The notes below the pieces were generated by a model that was not told where the DNA came from, did not search any database, and worked only from the letters and a program-made list of their open reading frames with translations. A stretch of DNA of 64,000 bases from Buddleja alternifolia (Eukaryota > Streptophyta > Magnoliopsida > Lamiales > Scrophulariaceae), in assembly GCA_019426215.1 (NCBI GenBank), contig CM033393.1, positions 47,060,645 through 47,124,644 on the forward strand. Direction: 5' to 3'. A program made the position numbers and the translations under genes. This document shows, piece by piece, positions 15,001-27,362 of this stretch (position 1 is the first letter of the stretch; every line of letters starts with the position of its first letter).

Positions 15001-18000
15001 ATGTGGTGGAAGAAGGGTCTACCATCGTTTTACACTTCCACAGGCCACCAGTTACAAATATTCCCTATAGAATTGAAAACTGTTTACATGATGCTCCTAT
15101 AACTTACTATCAAAAGGTTGATGTGTAGTCTCCCATTTTATCATCTAAATATTCATAAATGTTTCCTCCATAAATACATTAGTGTGTTTCTGAAGTACTT
15201 TCAATTATTTCAGGGTTCATCTGAGCCAGAGACTTTGGGAGCTGGAGTTAGTGTTGACTATGTATGGGACGATCTGACTCTTCCACATAAGCTAGTAGTC
15301 CAACTTGATGGTAATTGTCTCTCTCTCTTCATTGTTTATTCTTTGGCAGATATTTGTATTAAAGCGGAAACTTCTCTTACAAAGTTCCTGTTAGTGAAAT
15401 TCAAATAATCTAATGAGGTGAGTGATTATTATGTGCCTTTCCTCTGGCAGATGTGCATATGTTGCGCGAAATCAACTTAGATAAGGTGCGGTCATGGAAA
15501 CCATTTTACCGGAACAAGCAAACCAGAGGTCTAGGATTTCATGTACCCCTGGATAAGAAGCCTGAAGATCAGAAACGAACTACTTACAGTCGACTAATTG
15601 GCACAGAAACTATAAAGCTGGGTTACGAAGTATATGCGGAAGGTGTCACACGAGTTCTGAGGATTTGTGAGTTAACTGATAGTCAAAAGGTGAAAGTGGT
15701 GCCATCGTCCAGTACAAAGATGAGGCTGAGAATTTCTTATATCGCTCTCCACTTGCTAGATCATGCCAAACAGGTTTCATACATGAATTTCTTATTCCAA
15801 CATAACAAATTTGACCATGGGCTAATTTTCAGTTTTCTTGATTGTTTTAAAAATGCATTTATTTAAGATACTTAGTATTATGCTTTCTGCAGCCAAACCA
15901 CAGTATTAACAGGTAAATATTGTATTTGTGGTTGTGCACATCTGTAGCACATGACAAATGCAACACAAAGTCTAATTCGAGATTGTTCTATCTTTCCTTT
16001 ATACTTAAGGTCATAGAATGAGTTTATAATGTATATAATTGTGCTCCATCCGTAAACACTCTCCCACCCACCCGCAGAAAAATGGGGGAAAGATGAAAAA
16101 AAGAGATGTGATGACTTCAAGGAGAGTTTTCCCAACATGGCGCATATATTAATGCTCACTCTTCTGTGTGTGATATTCCATTTCCTTTTGCTTTCTGAAG
16201 GTTCTGTTTATGTGATTGAAAGTATTTGGCTCGCGGTCAGTTACTTTATCTGCACATGGGAACAATTACCTTTATGCTTGATATTGGCAGGAGCACGGAA
16301 TGAAATAGTGTAGGGACTTATAGATGAAGGAAACTTTATATGGAGAATAATGCATTCATTTTAGTTAGTTTGCTCATTTTCTGGTGTTGATAGGTGAACC
16401 TCCTTTATGCATGTTTGAATGTTTGTGTTGGAGATGACAATTGTCCTCATGAATTTCTATTATGTAATAGCAGTATGAACTGTTTTAAATAAAGAAGTGA
16501 AATAAAAAGGGCTGAAACCAAATTGACAATATTCATTGCAAATTGCTAAAAGAAATGAGGTCAACACATTTACCTATGAAAATGTCAAAGTATTCTTGCT
16601 TGTCAGATTAAACTCATTGCTACAAGGATGAACCCTATGTTTGCAACTTTTTCCTTGATGGTTTGACAAACTTACATTCTTTATCCTTTAATTTTCTGAA
16701 GGAGGTTGATGTAGATGAACCATCCAACAATGCCCCGATAATTATTACCAGGCTTCAAAGAATTAATTGGGATTCTATGTTCACCAGCCAGCATAAATAC
16801 AACCAACTCAGAGTGCAGGTATATGAAGATGTTTTTATTATCATTATTGATCACTCTTTTGCCTCCAGAGGGTGCTTTTTTGTAAGAAAATGAAAAATAG
16901 TGATGTCATACACATCTAGAGCTTGTGATTAGTGTACTGTGACTAATATATGCAGTCTTTGAGCGTGGATGAGAAGTGGGTCGGAGCTCCTTTTGCAGCA
17001 ATGCTTCGTAGGCACCAATCAGAAAATTCTGATGCAAACGATTACATTTTTCATGTTGCAATTGTTTTGCTTCCAACGAGCTCTCGTGTTAAACAAGTGA
17101 AATATCTTTCCATTGTTCTGCAGGTAACATAAATAAAGTATAAATGGAGTTCCTCCGTGTGATTTTTATCTGTTCTAACATTTACACTGTACAAGAAACT
17201 TTGTTAGCATCAATGATATAATTGAGCGAATAGTGAAACTCTTATCACCTTTTGCAGCCTCTTGACTTGAACCTTGATGAGGAGACACTTATGAAAATTG
17301 TTCCATTTTGGAGAAGATCTCTCAGTGATTCGAGTGCTCCCCGTCAACAGTACTACTTTGATCATTTTGAGATCCATCCTATAAAGGTTTGAGATCCTAC
17401 TTATGTTGAATTTTCAGGATTTAGTGTCAAATGATGGCATGTAACTGATTTGTACTCTCTGTAATGTTTAAAGATTGTGGCAAGCTTTCTTCCTGGGGAC
17501 TCACTTTACAGCTATAGCTCAACCCAAGATACTCTGAGGTCTTTACTCCATAGTGTGATTAAGGTTTGAGAGTAATTGCCTTTTCTTTTCTGCAGTCGTA
17601 TGTTGTTTTCATGTATATTTGTAATTTCCATATGACATTTTTCTCTCTCCTAATAGGTACCTGCCATAAAGAGTAAGACAGTTGAGCTCAATGGGGTCCT
17701 TGTTACACATGCTTTGATAACTTTGCGTGAATTGAGTATAAAATGCGCACAGCACTATTCATGGTAAGGTGTTAAAGTTTGATTATTGTGTTTCTTTTTA
17801 TGTATTTAATGTGTAACTTCTATTTATTATTGTAGGTATGCCATGAGATCAATCTATATTGCGAAAGGAAGCCCATTGCTTCCTCCAGCTTTTGCTTCTA
17901 TATTCGACGATCTAGCTTCCTCCTCTCTTGATGTCTTTTTTGATCCTTCAAGTGGCTTACTCAATCTTCCTGGTGTAACCTTAGGTATATATGCTTGCAA

Positions 18001-20245
18001 AGACAAGAGTGAGATGTGCTAAAAAATAATTGCTCTCTTTTTTCATGTATTATAGTAAGAAGACGTATTGAGCACCCCGCGACATATTAATCAGTAGTGG
18101 TCTTTATTGTGGTTTAAGTTTATACACATTCAGTTACTAATTCTTACACATTCTATTAAATCAAGTAATTTCTCCAGTACTAAGAATCTTTTTGGAATGA
18201 TAATTATCTTTATGTCTGTTGAGTTTAGGTTATTTCTTACTGGATTGAGTAGATTATATTTAATCACTTGTTTTAACTGAATAAGAAAAAAGTAATTCTT
18301 ACTCTTGATTTTCAAGAAGCTAAATACCCAATTTTATTTTTTGTTTTAAGAAAATGCAAGCTCAGTTTTTGTGAAGTACACTTTTTATGTTTGTAGCAGA
18401 AAGAGAACATGATCGATGTCCCTTTAGGTGTTTATTACTTTATTTGAAACTCCTTAAATGATTTTATTGCATTGTGATTCTAGCCTGATTCTTGAGTTCA
18501 TGAATTAGGCACACTCAAGCTCATCAGTAAATTCATTGATAACAAAGGTTTTTCGGGAACAAAACGCTACTTTGGTGATCTGGGGAAAACTGTAGGTTTT
18601 ACTTCCTCTCCAAACTCAAATTTTAGTTAAAGTTTTTTGCAGTCTCATAAATTTTCTGTTGGTGCTTCATTTGCAGTTAAAAACAGCAGGATCCAATATA
18701 CTATTTGCTGCAGTAACTGAAGTATCCGACTCTGTTCTTAGGGGAGCGGAGACAAGTGGTCTTAATGGAATGGTTGGATTCATTGGCATTGTATTATATT
18801 TCAAATGTTAATTGTTAATTTATTTTCCGTTGTTGACTTTTTGGAGTACATAATATAGGTGAATGGTTTTCATCAAGGAATCCTTAAATTAGCTATGGAA
18901 CCATCAGTTCTTGGTAGTGCTTTCATGGAAGGCGGCCCAGATCGGAAAATCAAGCTTGATAGGAGTCCTGGGGTTGATGAGGTACAAGTCATTTAAGCAT
19001 AAAGAAACCATAATTCCAAATATAATACATATGGTACACTATTTGTCTTGCGATTTATTTTTTGTCATTTTATTTTTCTTACCAAAATTCAAGATCGAAG
19101 GAATTATTAATCTTTTATGCTAAATGATGCAGTTATACATTGAGGGTTACCTGCAAGCGATGTTAGATACAATGTACAAACAAGAATATCTTAGGGTGAG
19201 AGTCATTGAAAACCAGGTAAAATTTCTTTTTGGTAATGTTTATAACACCAATTACAATTGGATAATATTACTGTAAGCATATCTTTGTTTTCTCTAGGCC
19301 TAATGCTATAGTTAATGACCAAATTATATTTGAAATGTTTCATTTCTCCAATAGGTTATTCTCAAAAACCTTCCTCCAAGCAGTTCTCTTATAGATGAGA
19401 TTATGGATCATGTGAAGGGATTTCTTGCGAGCAAGGCATTGTTAAAGGGAGAATCATCGACTATTCATTCACTCCGACACATACGTGGAGAACAGGTCAG
19501 TTATACTCTATCTCATTCTCCTTGATGTCACCATTTTTTTCATCCGAGGAGAATGTACAACCTAACTTTGCACCAAATGTAGGATATTAAAGCTTTGCTT
19601 GATTAAACACCTTGTAGTCATATAAATAAGAGTAAACTACATAAACATTTTCTATGTGAGACCTTAATTACGAAAAACACCTGAGTATTCGAAAATTGTC
19701 ATAACTTCCCCTGTTGTAGTGAAAATATAACAATTTCAGCCCTGACAGTAATTTTTACAGATTACAATTTCACTTCCTATTTTTCAAGTTGTCAGGGTGT
19801 CTTGTGATTTATAAAACCTGAGAGGCTCGTGGTAATTACTCAATAAGCGAGGGGGTGTGCATGTAATTATCCTATTCTAAATTATTAATTTTGGATACAG
19901 GAATGGAGAATCGGGCCGACTGTACTGACTTTATGCGAGCACTTATTCGTGAGTTTCGTGATCCGTGTGCTTCGTAAGCGGGCTGGCAAGTTTGTTGGTG
20001 GAATCAATTGGAAAGTGAAACGAAAGGCAGATGAAGAGAAGGCTATCGTCCCTGTGAAGACCGGTGGTGAGGATCAGAAGTTGAAGGTGGTGTGGAAATG
20101 GGGAATCGGAAAGTTTGTGTTATCAGGTATAGTTGCATATATTGATGGACGGTTATGCCGCAATATTCCTAATCCGTTAGCGAGAAGGATCGTCAGTGGT
20201 TTTTTGTTGAGTTTTCTTGACCAAAATGATGATGAAACAAAGTAA
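1..20245 (+). CDS. SHBY: VPS13-type lipid-transfer protein (3' part), SHRUBBY-like
   Basis: The gene runs in from the left edge. I resolved 31 exons: <1-146, 226-730, 1233-1356, 1434-1558, 7246-7925, 8062-8179, 8259-8375, 10351-10445, 11109-11257, 11754-11809, 11895-12108, 12863-13279, 13360-13637, 13714-13799, 13879-13965, 14344-14602, 14694-15116, 15214-15310, 15451-15773, 16702-16818, 16956-17123, 17258-17386, 17474-17563, 17657-17763, 17836-17984, 18509-18591, 18677-18772, 18859-18981, 19133-19216, 19355-19495, 19901-20245. All have GT/AG borders and matching phases, giving about 1,975 residues ending at TAA 20243. Exons around 12863-15773 resemble the SHR-BD (DUF1162) region and exons from 16702 on the VPS13 C-terminal region. 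VPS13 proteins are bridge-like lipid carriers at membrane contact sites; Arabidopsis SHRUBBY affects root growth. No PH domain follows the C-terminus, which favours SHRUBBY/VPS13S over the VPS13M forms. The 226-730 exon needs a frame change near 371-376. The family call is firm, the paralogue call moderate. Confidence 0.9.
2097..2306 (-). repeat. 3' LTR of the first copia element
   Basis: 210 bp, starting TGTTGAG and ending CCACA on the plus strand. It differs from its partner at only three positions (about 1.4%), so the insertion is young. The element reads leftward, so this is its 3' LTR. Confidence 0.95.
2314..6736 (-). pseudogene. Broken copia Gag-Pol of the first element
   Basis: The reading frame starts at 6736 or at a nearby in-frame ATG. 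Gag carries a CCHC knuckle (CDVCNKPRHTRETC, near 5890). Protease shows DSGASDHMT (about 5610-5650). The GAG-pre-integrase HLRLGHPS is followed by integrase with HSDNGTE and TPQQNG (4400-5050). Reverse transcriptase has YVDD (about 3265), and RNase H has SSAEAEFRS and CDNKVA (2314-2769). The frame is broken about four times: near 5145, at an A/T homopolymer near 5010, near 4400 (another A-run), and near 2768 just after DADW. Several breaks fall in homopolymers, so sequencing error cannot be excluded. As written, it cannot make one polyprotein. Confidence 0.9.
6797..7006 (-). repeat. 5' LTR of the first copia element
   Basis: 210-bp partner of 2097-2306. The primer-binding site lies directly to its left, and the duplication AAAAA follows at 7007-7011. 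Confidence 0.95.
9454..9541. repeat. 31-bp tandem repeat, about 2.8 copies
   Basis: A 31-bp unit beginning CTAAATTACAACAACACTTA starts at 9454, 9485 and 9516 with almost no variation. It lies in the VPS13 intron 8376-10350, inside an AC-rich stretch (about 9215-9600) that looks like old transposon sequence but has no recognisable ends. Confidence 0.85.
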
Positions 20246-21270
20246 TAAAAAGAATTTCTTCTTCTACGGTTGGAAGCATGCAATTCTTTAAACTCACATA
20301 ATTGCAAAATATATGCTTTATCAATTATAATGGTCCTATACTCCTAATGTCTATCTCTCTCACACAATAAAATATATTATGTCATTGTGTGTGATTCATA
20401 TTCACACTTATATAAAAGAGAAGAGACAGACATAGTATACATCCTCAATCATAGTCTAACATAGAATTACGGAATCACCCCTTAATTGCTAAAAGGAAAG
20501 CAGAAGAAACAAAAGTGGTCCTTTCTCTGTACGGTTTGTCTAGAAATATGAAATTTTATATTGGATCTAGACCAATAATTCATCATTGAATCCTGGGGTA
20601 ATTTAGTAAATGCCCCTTATTGAGGAATTCTATGGTTGGTTTTGATCCAGCATAAAATTGCCCCGGTAGCTAGCCCACTTTTTAAAAATGACTAGAGTAC
20701 TAGTACTATTTTACTTTATTTATAATGCCGCTGCCCTCGTGGACTTCATTGATGTTTTGACAAAAATAAAATTTATATCTTTTTTTAAAACATGATTACA
20801 CTCTTGAGAATGCATTGGATAAAAATATTAATAATAATTGCTTCTAGTCCAATCTTTTGTTTTAAAAAAGCTTCTTTTTAGGTATTTTTAATCCTATTCC
20901 ATTTCACAAATCCATGTAGATTTTTTGTCAAGGTTCACTAAAAGCCATAGCGCACACACTGTTTTAATAAAACCACTAGCCAATTTAATTAAACCTGTGG
21001 GCCCAAACTATCCGTTTCAAATACGCCCACAGGAACAATAATCAGCAATTAAAAACATAGGCAGGCGTACGTGGTGTTTATCAAATCGGATAATCTATTC
21101 TAAATCGTGTTTTATCTACTCTTTTATATATATATTTATATGCATAATAAATGTATCAATTTTTTTCTTAAACAGACAAACACGATACATTTTATACATA
21201 TAAATTAGAATAAAAGACAAAACACGATTTGAAACCGGGTATCGGATATCCATGCACACACCATTTTCCC
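20246..21270. other. Intergenic region after the VPS13 gene
   Basis: 3' UTR and AT-rich spacer with no supported gene. A segment near 20365-20440 belongs to a dispersed family (GTGTGTGAT...CACAC...AAAGAGA...) seen again near 22115, 63690 and 63800. Confidence 0.6.
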
Positions 21271-21271
21271 C

Positions 21272-21285
21272 ACTTATATATATAG
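21272..21285 (+). promoter_or_regulatory. TATA box of the small gene at 21393
   Basis: CTTATATATATAGG lies about 110 bp before the chosen ATG. An in-frame ATG at 21252 is upstream of this TATA box, so it is unlikely to be transcribed; this favours the start at 21393. Confidence 0.55.
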
Positions 21286-21392
21286 GTTCAAAGTGGTCTC
21301 TCTACCTCTCCCGAATACGGAATATCCAACTGCAATTTCTAATTTCAACTCTTGAAGACTCGAAGCATCATCACTGCAACAAATCCATCCAT

Positions 21393-21689
21393 ATGGCTTT
21401 TATGATCTCCAAAAATCAGCCGCCATCTTTCTCTGAAGAGTCAGAGAAGTTGAGCTTCAGTACTGATACCGACGGAAGCAACGAAACCCTAGGTACTGTC
21501 TCCAGCCAGCTCTATCTCAAATCGTCTTCCCGGAGCCTCGACAAAGATGTGGTGCTCCGGCGGCTGCGCCACCACAAGACTTTGAGTAGAGTTAAGAATA
21601 CTTTCCAGTCTCTGATCGCACCACACTCTACCATGGAACCTTATGAAGAGAAATGGCTGCAACACGGCGACGTTTTCACATCCCCGTGA
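21393..21689 (+). CDS. Small intronless plant protein, 98 aa, unknown function
   Basis: The ORF begins MAFMISKNQPPSFSEES and ends with TGA at 21687-21689. The N-terminal half is rich in Ser, Glu and Thr. The centre is basic and probably helical (DKDVVLRRLRHHKTLSRVKN), and the C-terminus reads EEKWLQHGDVFTSP. There is no signal peptide or membrane segment. GC content is clearly higher than the AT-rich flanks, and a TATA box lies about 110 bp upstream; both support a real gene. The basic block plus EKWL...GD..SSP-type tail reminds me of a family of short uncharacterised plant proteins, but I cannot name it and give no function. Confidence 0.7.
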   Translation: MAFMISKNQPPSFSEESEKLSFSTDTDGSNETLGTVSSQLYLKSSSRSLDKDVVLRRLRHHKTLSRVKNTFQSLIAPHSTMEPYEEKWLQHGDVFTSP

Positions 21690-22960
21690 AATAGAGGTAG
21701 CTTCTCTGGTTACGGAGCAGGTTTCCGGCCGCCGCAGGTGCTGCTTGTTGGTCGTGCAAAAGAAAATGGCAGTCGGAAGTTTCTGAGATTTGGTTCTGTA
21801 GTAGTCTTCTCAAATGCACACGGGCAATTGCAGTTTGAGACGGACATTTATGTGTGTATAGATTTGTTGTTGTAGTATAAATAATATGTATGTTTGTAAT
21901 AAATTTGGAATTTAAACAATTATTAATTAAATAATAAGTAATGCAGTTGATTCATGTTCTCTGAAATATGAATCCGCTGAATGTTAATGTCAAATCACCC
22001 TTATAATAATGCAACTAGTACATCTTGATGTGAAGTGGCTTTGGTAGTTTAATTGTGGATAATATTATGTTAGATCGGAAGTATTACTCCTGTGCCTATA
22101 TTTTTTTTATATATGTACGGTGTGTAGATTTTATACACAGTTGTGTGAAAGAGATAAGACATTAATTATCCAATTTCAAATCTTATGTTCACAATACATC
22201 CATGCTAATCTGAAAACTCCTTCAATGTAGTATGTCGCAAATAGGGGTTTACGTGGTCGAGCTCTAACGGTTTTATGAAAGAAAATTGACCTAACCTGAC
22301 TTATGCTCGTTGACAAAATATCGAACCGAAACCACACAATTATCTTTTCAAACCGTGCGCGGTTTGGGTCAGTCGGGTTTAAGGTTGTCAGGTTTTCGAA
22401 TTATAACTATAGCTCTTTCTACTTATTTGTAGTTACAGGTGATATGTAAGAAAATAAAAAACATATTTATTTTTGTAGATTAAATTAAAAAAACTAAGTA
22501 GGTGGGAGATATAAGAATAAATTGTGGGAGAAAATTACATTTTTGGTCTCATAGGAGTTGGTTCAAAACACTTTGTTTCATAGAACTTTTTTTGACACTT
22601 TTAGTCCCATAAGAGTGAAAAAGTGACACTTTTAGTCCCAAATGTTAAAAAATGGACGGAAAAGAGCGTTTGAGTCTCACGCGACGTTAATCTTAAAAAT
22701 ACAAAAAAAATCAAAAAGAAATTAAAATAAATTCCAAATATTAATAAAATAATAAATGGGGTGAGATTTTAGGAGATATTTGTTAGATTTTCTTATTTAA
22801 TGAATTTTAAATATATAACTTGAGTTAAGTGTTTGGTTAAAAAATCATCATTTAAGCCATTGGATCAAGTCCTTTATGATGTGTCATCCATGTAAGGAGG
22901 GAATTGGACACAATTGGTGGGAAGGGGCATTGGAGAGGAGCCGAATCCACAATTTTGTGT
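21690..22960. other. Intergenic, with degraded repeats
   Basis: After the small gene's 3' UTR (to about 21900) there is no gene. 22115-22185 carries a copy of the dispersed CACACAGTTGTGTGAAAGAG motif. 22540-22690 (TTTTTGGTCTCATA, twice TTTTAGTCCCA) resembles one arm of a terminal-inverted-repeat transposon, but I could not find its partner. Confidence 0.5.
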
Positions 22961-22961
22961 T

Positions 22962-24645
22962 ACTTTTTTTTCATTTCCTATTTGGCTATCCTAGTCATTG
23001 TCCAACTCAACATCTAATTAATTTTTTTTTTTATGTATCTTTATATTATCCTTGATTTTGTTCCTAAAATATCTCTTCTTCTCTTTCCTTAATTCACGTC
23101 CAAAATCTTGCAGATTTTTTTTCTTCCTAAACTACGTATTTTTCTTGTTGGTCGTTCTCGAAAAATAGGAGTACATATTTTCGTTAAGCATGGAGAATTA
23201 ATCTCTTATAAGAGCCAAGCGAAAAGAATTTAAATTAAAAAATAAATTCTTGTTCTTATTGGACAAAACTTCACCAAGCTTCACTAGTGAACAGATGATT
23301 ATATTGAGCGAGACAGAACACTCTATCCTTAATGCTAAATTGCCCTGCCTAGGTGGTACGGGTTACTGCAACAAGAGTCCCAAGATATAACGATATACGT
23401 TCTGAATTCGAAACCACTTCAAATTTCAGAACGAACGAACTTTTTCACTACTCGAACTCTTGAGAGAATATGAGAGAATGCGAGAAAGAGAGAAGCTTAG
23501 AATACTTGGTGTACTTTTTCATTTGCTGGAGGAGGCCTATTTATAGGCTAGAAAATCAGACACATTAATTACGAGAATTAAATTAGCAGTCTGAAACTGC
23601 AGCCAACGTTCGAACGTTAGGCCAAAACGTATTCAGTTGTTAAAGTAGCTGAAACATTTCAGGCGTTCCAGATATTTCTTCTAGAAGGGGTCAATGTTTG
23701 AATGTCCAAATCACAACGTTTGAACGTTAGCCCTTCTAGAAGGCTGATTCAAAATTGAAGAAACGTGGCCAGCGTTTGTTCAAATTTGTATTTAATTATG
23801 TACGATTTTTTTGTTGGATTTTTATTTTGTGGGATTAATTTTGTCCCAAGCCAAGGCCCAAGCACGACCTGGACTTGGACCTGATCTCGAGCCCAGTCAG
23901 GGCAGACAGACGTCGATGGCGGCGGCGGCGCGCGTGCGTGTGGTAAACCGGACCATGTCTAGGTCCTCTCCCCTCACAAAACTCACAAAGATGAGATGAC
24001 CCAAAGGGCAAACCTTTACCCCAAGACATAGAATTATAAACCCACTACAATTATGGTTTTATTCCAATGTGGGATAAACTCATTCAAACACCCCCACTTT
24101 AACACTTAATTTCTCATTCGTTTCAAATCCGATTTGAGAAATTCAAAACGCTAAACCCATCTACTCGGAACGTAGATTAATATTATCCAATAATATTTTG
24201 TATCCCGAATACTTACGGGGTTTGAATTTCTTGTGCAATAGTTGTGTCCAACACATTTTTCATATACAAATATCCAACAATTCTCATGCCGAAGAACTGA
24301 AACAATTCATCTAATTTCAAGATTATTTGTCTCTGATGAACTCTTTGATACCATCCTAAATGGTTACATCACAATTAAGGATGTTCTTTCTCATTTCCAG
24401 ATACCGACAAATTACAAAAATTATTGAATTAGAGTGTCTAATTTAGAAACATAAAAAGAATAATGGAGTTTGGATGAAAAAGACCTCCAGAATTTTAGTT
24501 CAGGAAGAACTGAAATTTGCTGGATTAATTAAGAAAATAGAAGAGAGATTTTAGGAACAAAATCAAGAAGAATGTAAAAATAAATAAATAAAAGAATAAT
24601 TGAATGTTGAGTTGGACAATGACTAGGATAACCACATAAGAAGTG
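22962..24645. repeat. Diverged inverted-repeat pair enclosing about 1.3 kb
   Basis: The left arm (about 22962-23150) and right arm (about 24478-24645) are imperfect inverted copies. The best-matching block is TGGTTATCCTAGTCATTGTC (right arm, reverse strand) against TGGCTATCCTAGTCATTGTC (left arm), then TTGATTTTGTTCCTAAAAT in both. The interior contains no transposase-like ORF. It includes imperfect repeats of AACGTTCGAACGTT (23605-23730) and a GC-rich 23860-23960 patch. It is most likely a non-autonomous long-TIR element, possibly MULE-like. Outer ends and TSD are not clear. Confidence 0.6.
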
Positions 24646-25042
24646 AAAAATAGGTGAGATAAATTGGGTGGTATATCACATCACTCATTTTAAAAATCAT
24701 GTCTCTCATTTTAACTCCACTTTTCATGTATTATATATATCGTTTCAAACCTCTTTTCATGCTTTACACTCCAGTATAAAATTCGCTCAAAAAAACAAGT
24801 TTGATTTTGAGCCTTAAAATTCGAATTTCAAAATTAGGGTTCTGAATATCACCCTAACTACTACTCCAAATTTCACCAAACATTAAACCCGTAATCTACA
24901 CATATAAGACTACATTTGGTGAAAAACTCATGGCCCGAGTTAGAATTTAGTTTAGAAAAATGAATTTTTGAATTCTTTTTTAGCATAAAAATAACATGCT
25001 CATATTCAATCAAACAATCGATGGTGAGAATGAGCATTAAGG

Positions 25043-25200
25043 GATCTGATACCATTGTAGGAAACAAAAAGCACATTTAGATAATAAAGATGGATCGAAT
25101 TACCAATCATCGATCCATGTATTCCTGATCGGGCTCACCTACATGCCTCCTTGATTGAATCACGAACGTATCTAAGGCCCACATCTCTAATAAATAGTAT
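25043..25200 (-). mobile_element. Copia-type remnant: PBS-like site and LTR start
   Basis: GATCTGATACCA at 25043-25054 is the reverse of TGGTATCAGATC, a tRNA-Met-type primer-binding site, followed by a TGTAGGAAAC start like an LTR end. No coding domains or second LTR were seen, so this is a weakly supported fragment. Confidence 0.35.
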
Positions 25201-25269
25201 AAATGTGAAGTGCTAATTTAAATTCACTTTCTAAAATCGCGTGAAACCCATGACTATAATTAAATTGCA

Positions 25270-26180
25270 GGACTAAATTGGGTTAATTATCAAAGGGAAA
25301 ATTGCAGATTGTACTCCTATGAAACACAAAACTTGCATATGTCTTCTTTGTGTTAAAAAAATATAACCTTATAACCATGTATCAATTTTTAGATTGCACC
25401 CTCTAGTTAGTTTTCGACTAACAATGTTAATATTTTGTGCGAGTGGCCTGTCATGCCCATAAAATACTATGTTAATTCTCATAAATCCTCAGCCATTGGA
25501 TCATTTAACCTCAGATGTTGGATCTGAAAAATTAAATAGAAAAATTATGCAAAGTCAAAAAATAATTACAAAAATTTTTGAAAATCAGAAAATTAGAAAA
25601 AAAAAAAGAAAAGTTCAAGAAAAATCATAAATTGATTTAAAATGTTCGAAAGTTTCTGAAGAGGTTAAAAAATATCATAAATAATTTTAAAAAAATTGCA
25701 AATAAAAAAATTCCAAAAAAAAATTAGAAAATAGAAAACAAATTCAAAAAAATCATAAAAAATATGAGAAAAAATCAGGAAAAATAAAAATAAAAATAAT
25801 AAAATTATGAATAATGAGAATTTTCATAAATAAATAAAAAAAACATCCTCCTCTTCTTCGTCGAGACGCGACATCGCCGATGACCTCCTGCAAGTGATTT
25901 GCATGGAGGTTGCCTCGAACGGAGTGTGTACCAACAAGGCGACGGGAGACAGAGGTGGTGGCGATTGAAGGGAGGGCTAGGGTTGCAGTGGGGATGTTGT
26001 CGTCGTCATGCGAAGGAGGTGTGAGGAGAATGAGAAATCTGAATAGAGTGGTGGAAAGAGGAGGATGAGGGGGTGGTTGCGGCAGCAAGGTGTGGTGTCT
26101 GAGATTAACGGAGAAGAAGGAGTGAAAAAAAAAAAGTAAAAAGACAAAGAAAGGTTTGGATCATCCAGGTCTAATAATCC
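25270..26180. other. AT-rich stretch with a GC-rich gene-like patch
   Basis: 25540-25850 is extremely A-rich. 25850-26100 abruptly turns GC-rich and is open on the minus strand (Pro/Thr/Arg-rich, ORF 25753-26088). The abrupt change of base composition and lack of any domain suggest a captured or decayed gene piece in an old transposon. I do not call a gene. Confidence 0.35.
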
Positions 26181-26220
26181 TACCCAAATACATCATATCC
26201 TATCCAAGTTGAATTATTTA

Positions 26221-26766
26221 GGCTCTGTTTGGATGTGTTTTCAACTTTTCATTTCATTTTCAACCGTCATTTTCTGAAACGTATGGGAAAATGAGTCTTT
26301 TGCTTTTTGTGTAAAAATGACGGCATGTTTGGTTGTGTTTCCAAAAATAATGATGTGTGAAATGATTGAGTTAGTTATAAGTAATTATTATGTATATAGT
26401 ATAGATAAAATAATAAATAATATTATATTGATTAAATATACTTGTAAGTAAAAATAAGGCCCCAAAAAAAGCACTAAAAATACTCAAAATGGATCTTAAA
26501 TATGCACATGCATGTGAAGATTAATACTATGTCTTTTATTACATTAACACCACAATTGTTGTCGTGAAAATGGATTTTTAGAAGGAGATGTGAAAGAAAT
26601 AAAAAGGTGGGTGTGAATTGGTAAAATAAAAAGTAGTTATTGAAAAATGTGTAAGTGAAAATAAAAATAAGTGTATTTTCAGTTAAAAATTGTGTAAACT
26701 GTGTATTTTTATTCTCAAATGAGATTGAAAATAAAAATTTGGTAATGAAAACACAAACAAATTGCC
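26221..26766. mobile_element. Tourist/PIF-Harbinger-like MITE
   Basis: The left end GGCTCTGTTTGGATGTGTTT and the inverted right end (GGCAATTTGTTTGTGTTT) form imperfect TIRs of the GGC..TGTTTGG type. The flanks are TTA on the left and TAA on the right, the trinucleotide class used by PIF/Harbinger but not an exact duplication. The interior is AT-rich with no ORF of note. Confidence 0.55.
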
Positions 26767-26880
26767 TAAGTATATTGAAAATTGAAACCTAGATAATATT
26801 AAAAAAAAAAAACTAAGTCTATTGAAAATTGAAACCTTGATAATAATGTAAATATATGAATTTTTATGTAAATTCATGCT

Positions 26881-27362
26881 TCATTTGTTATTCTCTTGGT
26901 TATTTTTAATGGATCGCACTCTTTTTTTCCTTTCTCTACTTGAGTTTTTGCTTTCTCTACTTGAGTTTATTTTTAATGGATCATGTGCTTCGACATGATC
27001 CCCACCCTCAGCAACTCCCTCCGCACCCTCCACTGGATCTTGTGCTCCGACATGATCCCCACCCTCAGCAACTTCCTCCGCACCCTCCATCTCCTCCGCT
27101 ATCGGGCCCTCTAAGATAGGATCCTGTGCTCTGACATGATCCCCACCCTCAGCAACTCCCTCCGGACCCTCAATCATCCTAGCATATCTCAACCCGAATC
27201 TGACAGATCCCAACTCACCCCCACAACTGCAATCGAAAAAGAAACCATATTAAATGACGAATATAATAACATATAATAAAATGAATAAACAGTACAAATA
27301 AATTTTACCGTGGAGTATGAATGAAGTACGGTGGTGGCACGAAACGCATCATATTCTTCCAA
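26881..27362 (-). pseudogene. Minisatellite-based repeat-protein gene, copy A (partial)
   Basis: Two exons can be joined in frame on the minus strand: 27309-27362 (after an AG acceptor; reads WKNMMRFVPPPYFIHTP) and 26881-27226 (RCGGELGSVRFGLRYAR...). The intron between has GT/AG borders, and its phase fits. The second exon holds 19-residue repeats of the type EGPEGVAEGGDHVRAQDPV, then a basic tail (SSRERKKRVRS) and a stop. No upstream exon or start codon was found. Compared with copy B it lacks the membrane-anchor C-terminus, so it appears truncated downstream. The protein family is not recognised; the strongly acidic, Gly-rich repeats give no functional clue. Confidence 0.5.
26985..27180. 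repeat. 57-bp minisatellite, array A (about 3 units)
   Basis: Units contain GACATGATCCCCACCCTCAG followed by CAACTCCCTCCGGACCCTCC. The 57-bp period is exactly 19 codons, so unit gain or loss keeps the minus-strand frame. One unit is interrupted by a variant spacer (CTCCTCCGCTATCGGGCCCT) shared with array B. Confidence 0.85.

Noticed and set aside
25753..26088. Minus-strand Pro/Thr/Arg-rich ORF of 111 aa
   Set aside because: No start context, domain or splice partners; it ends in very A-rich DNA and looks like transposon filler.
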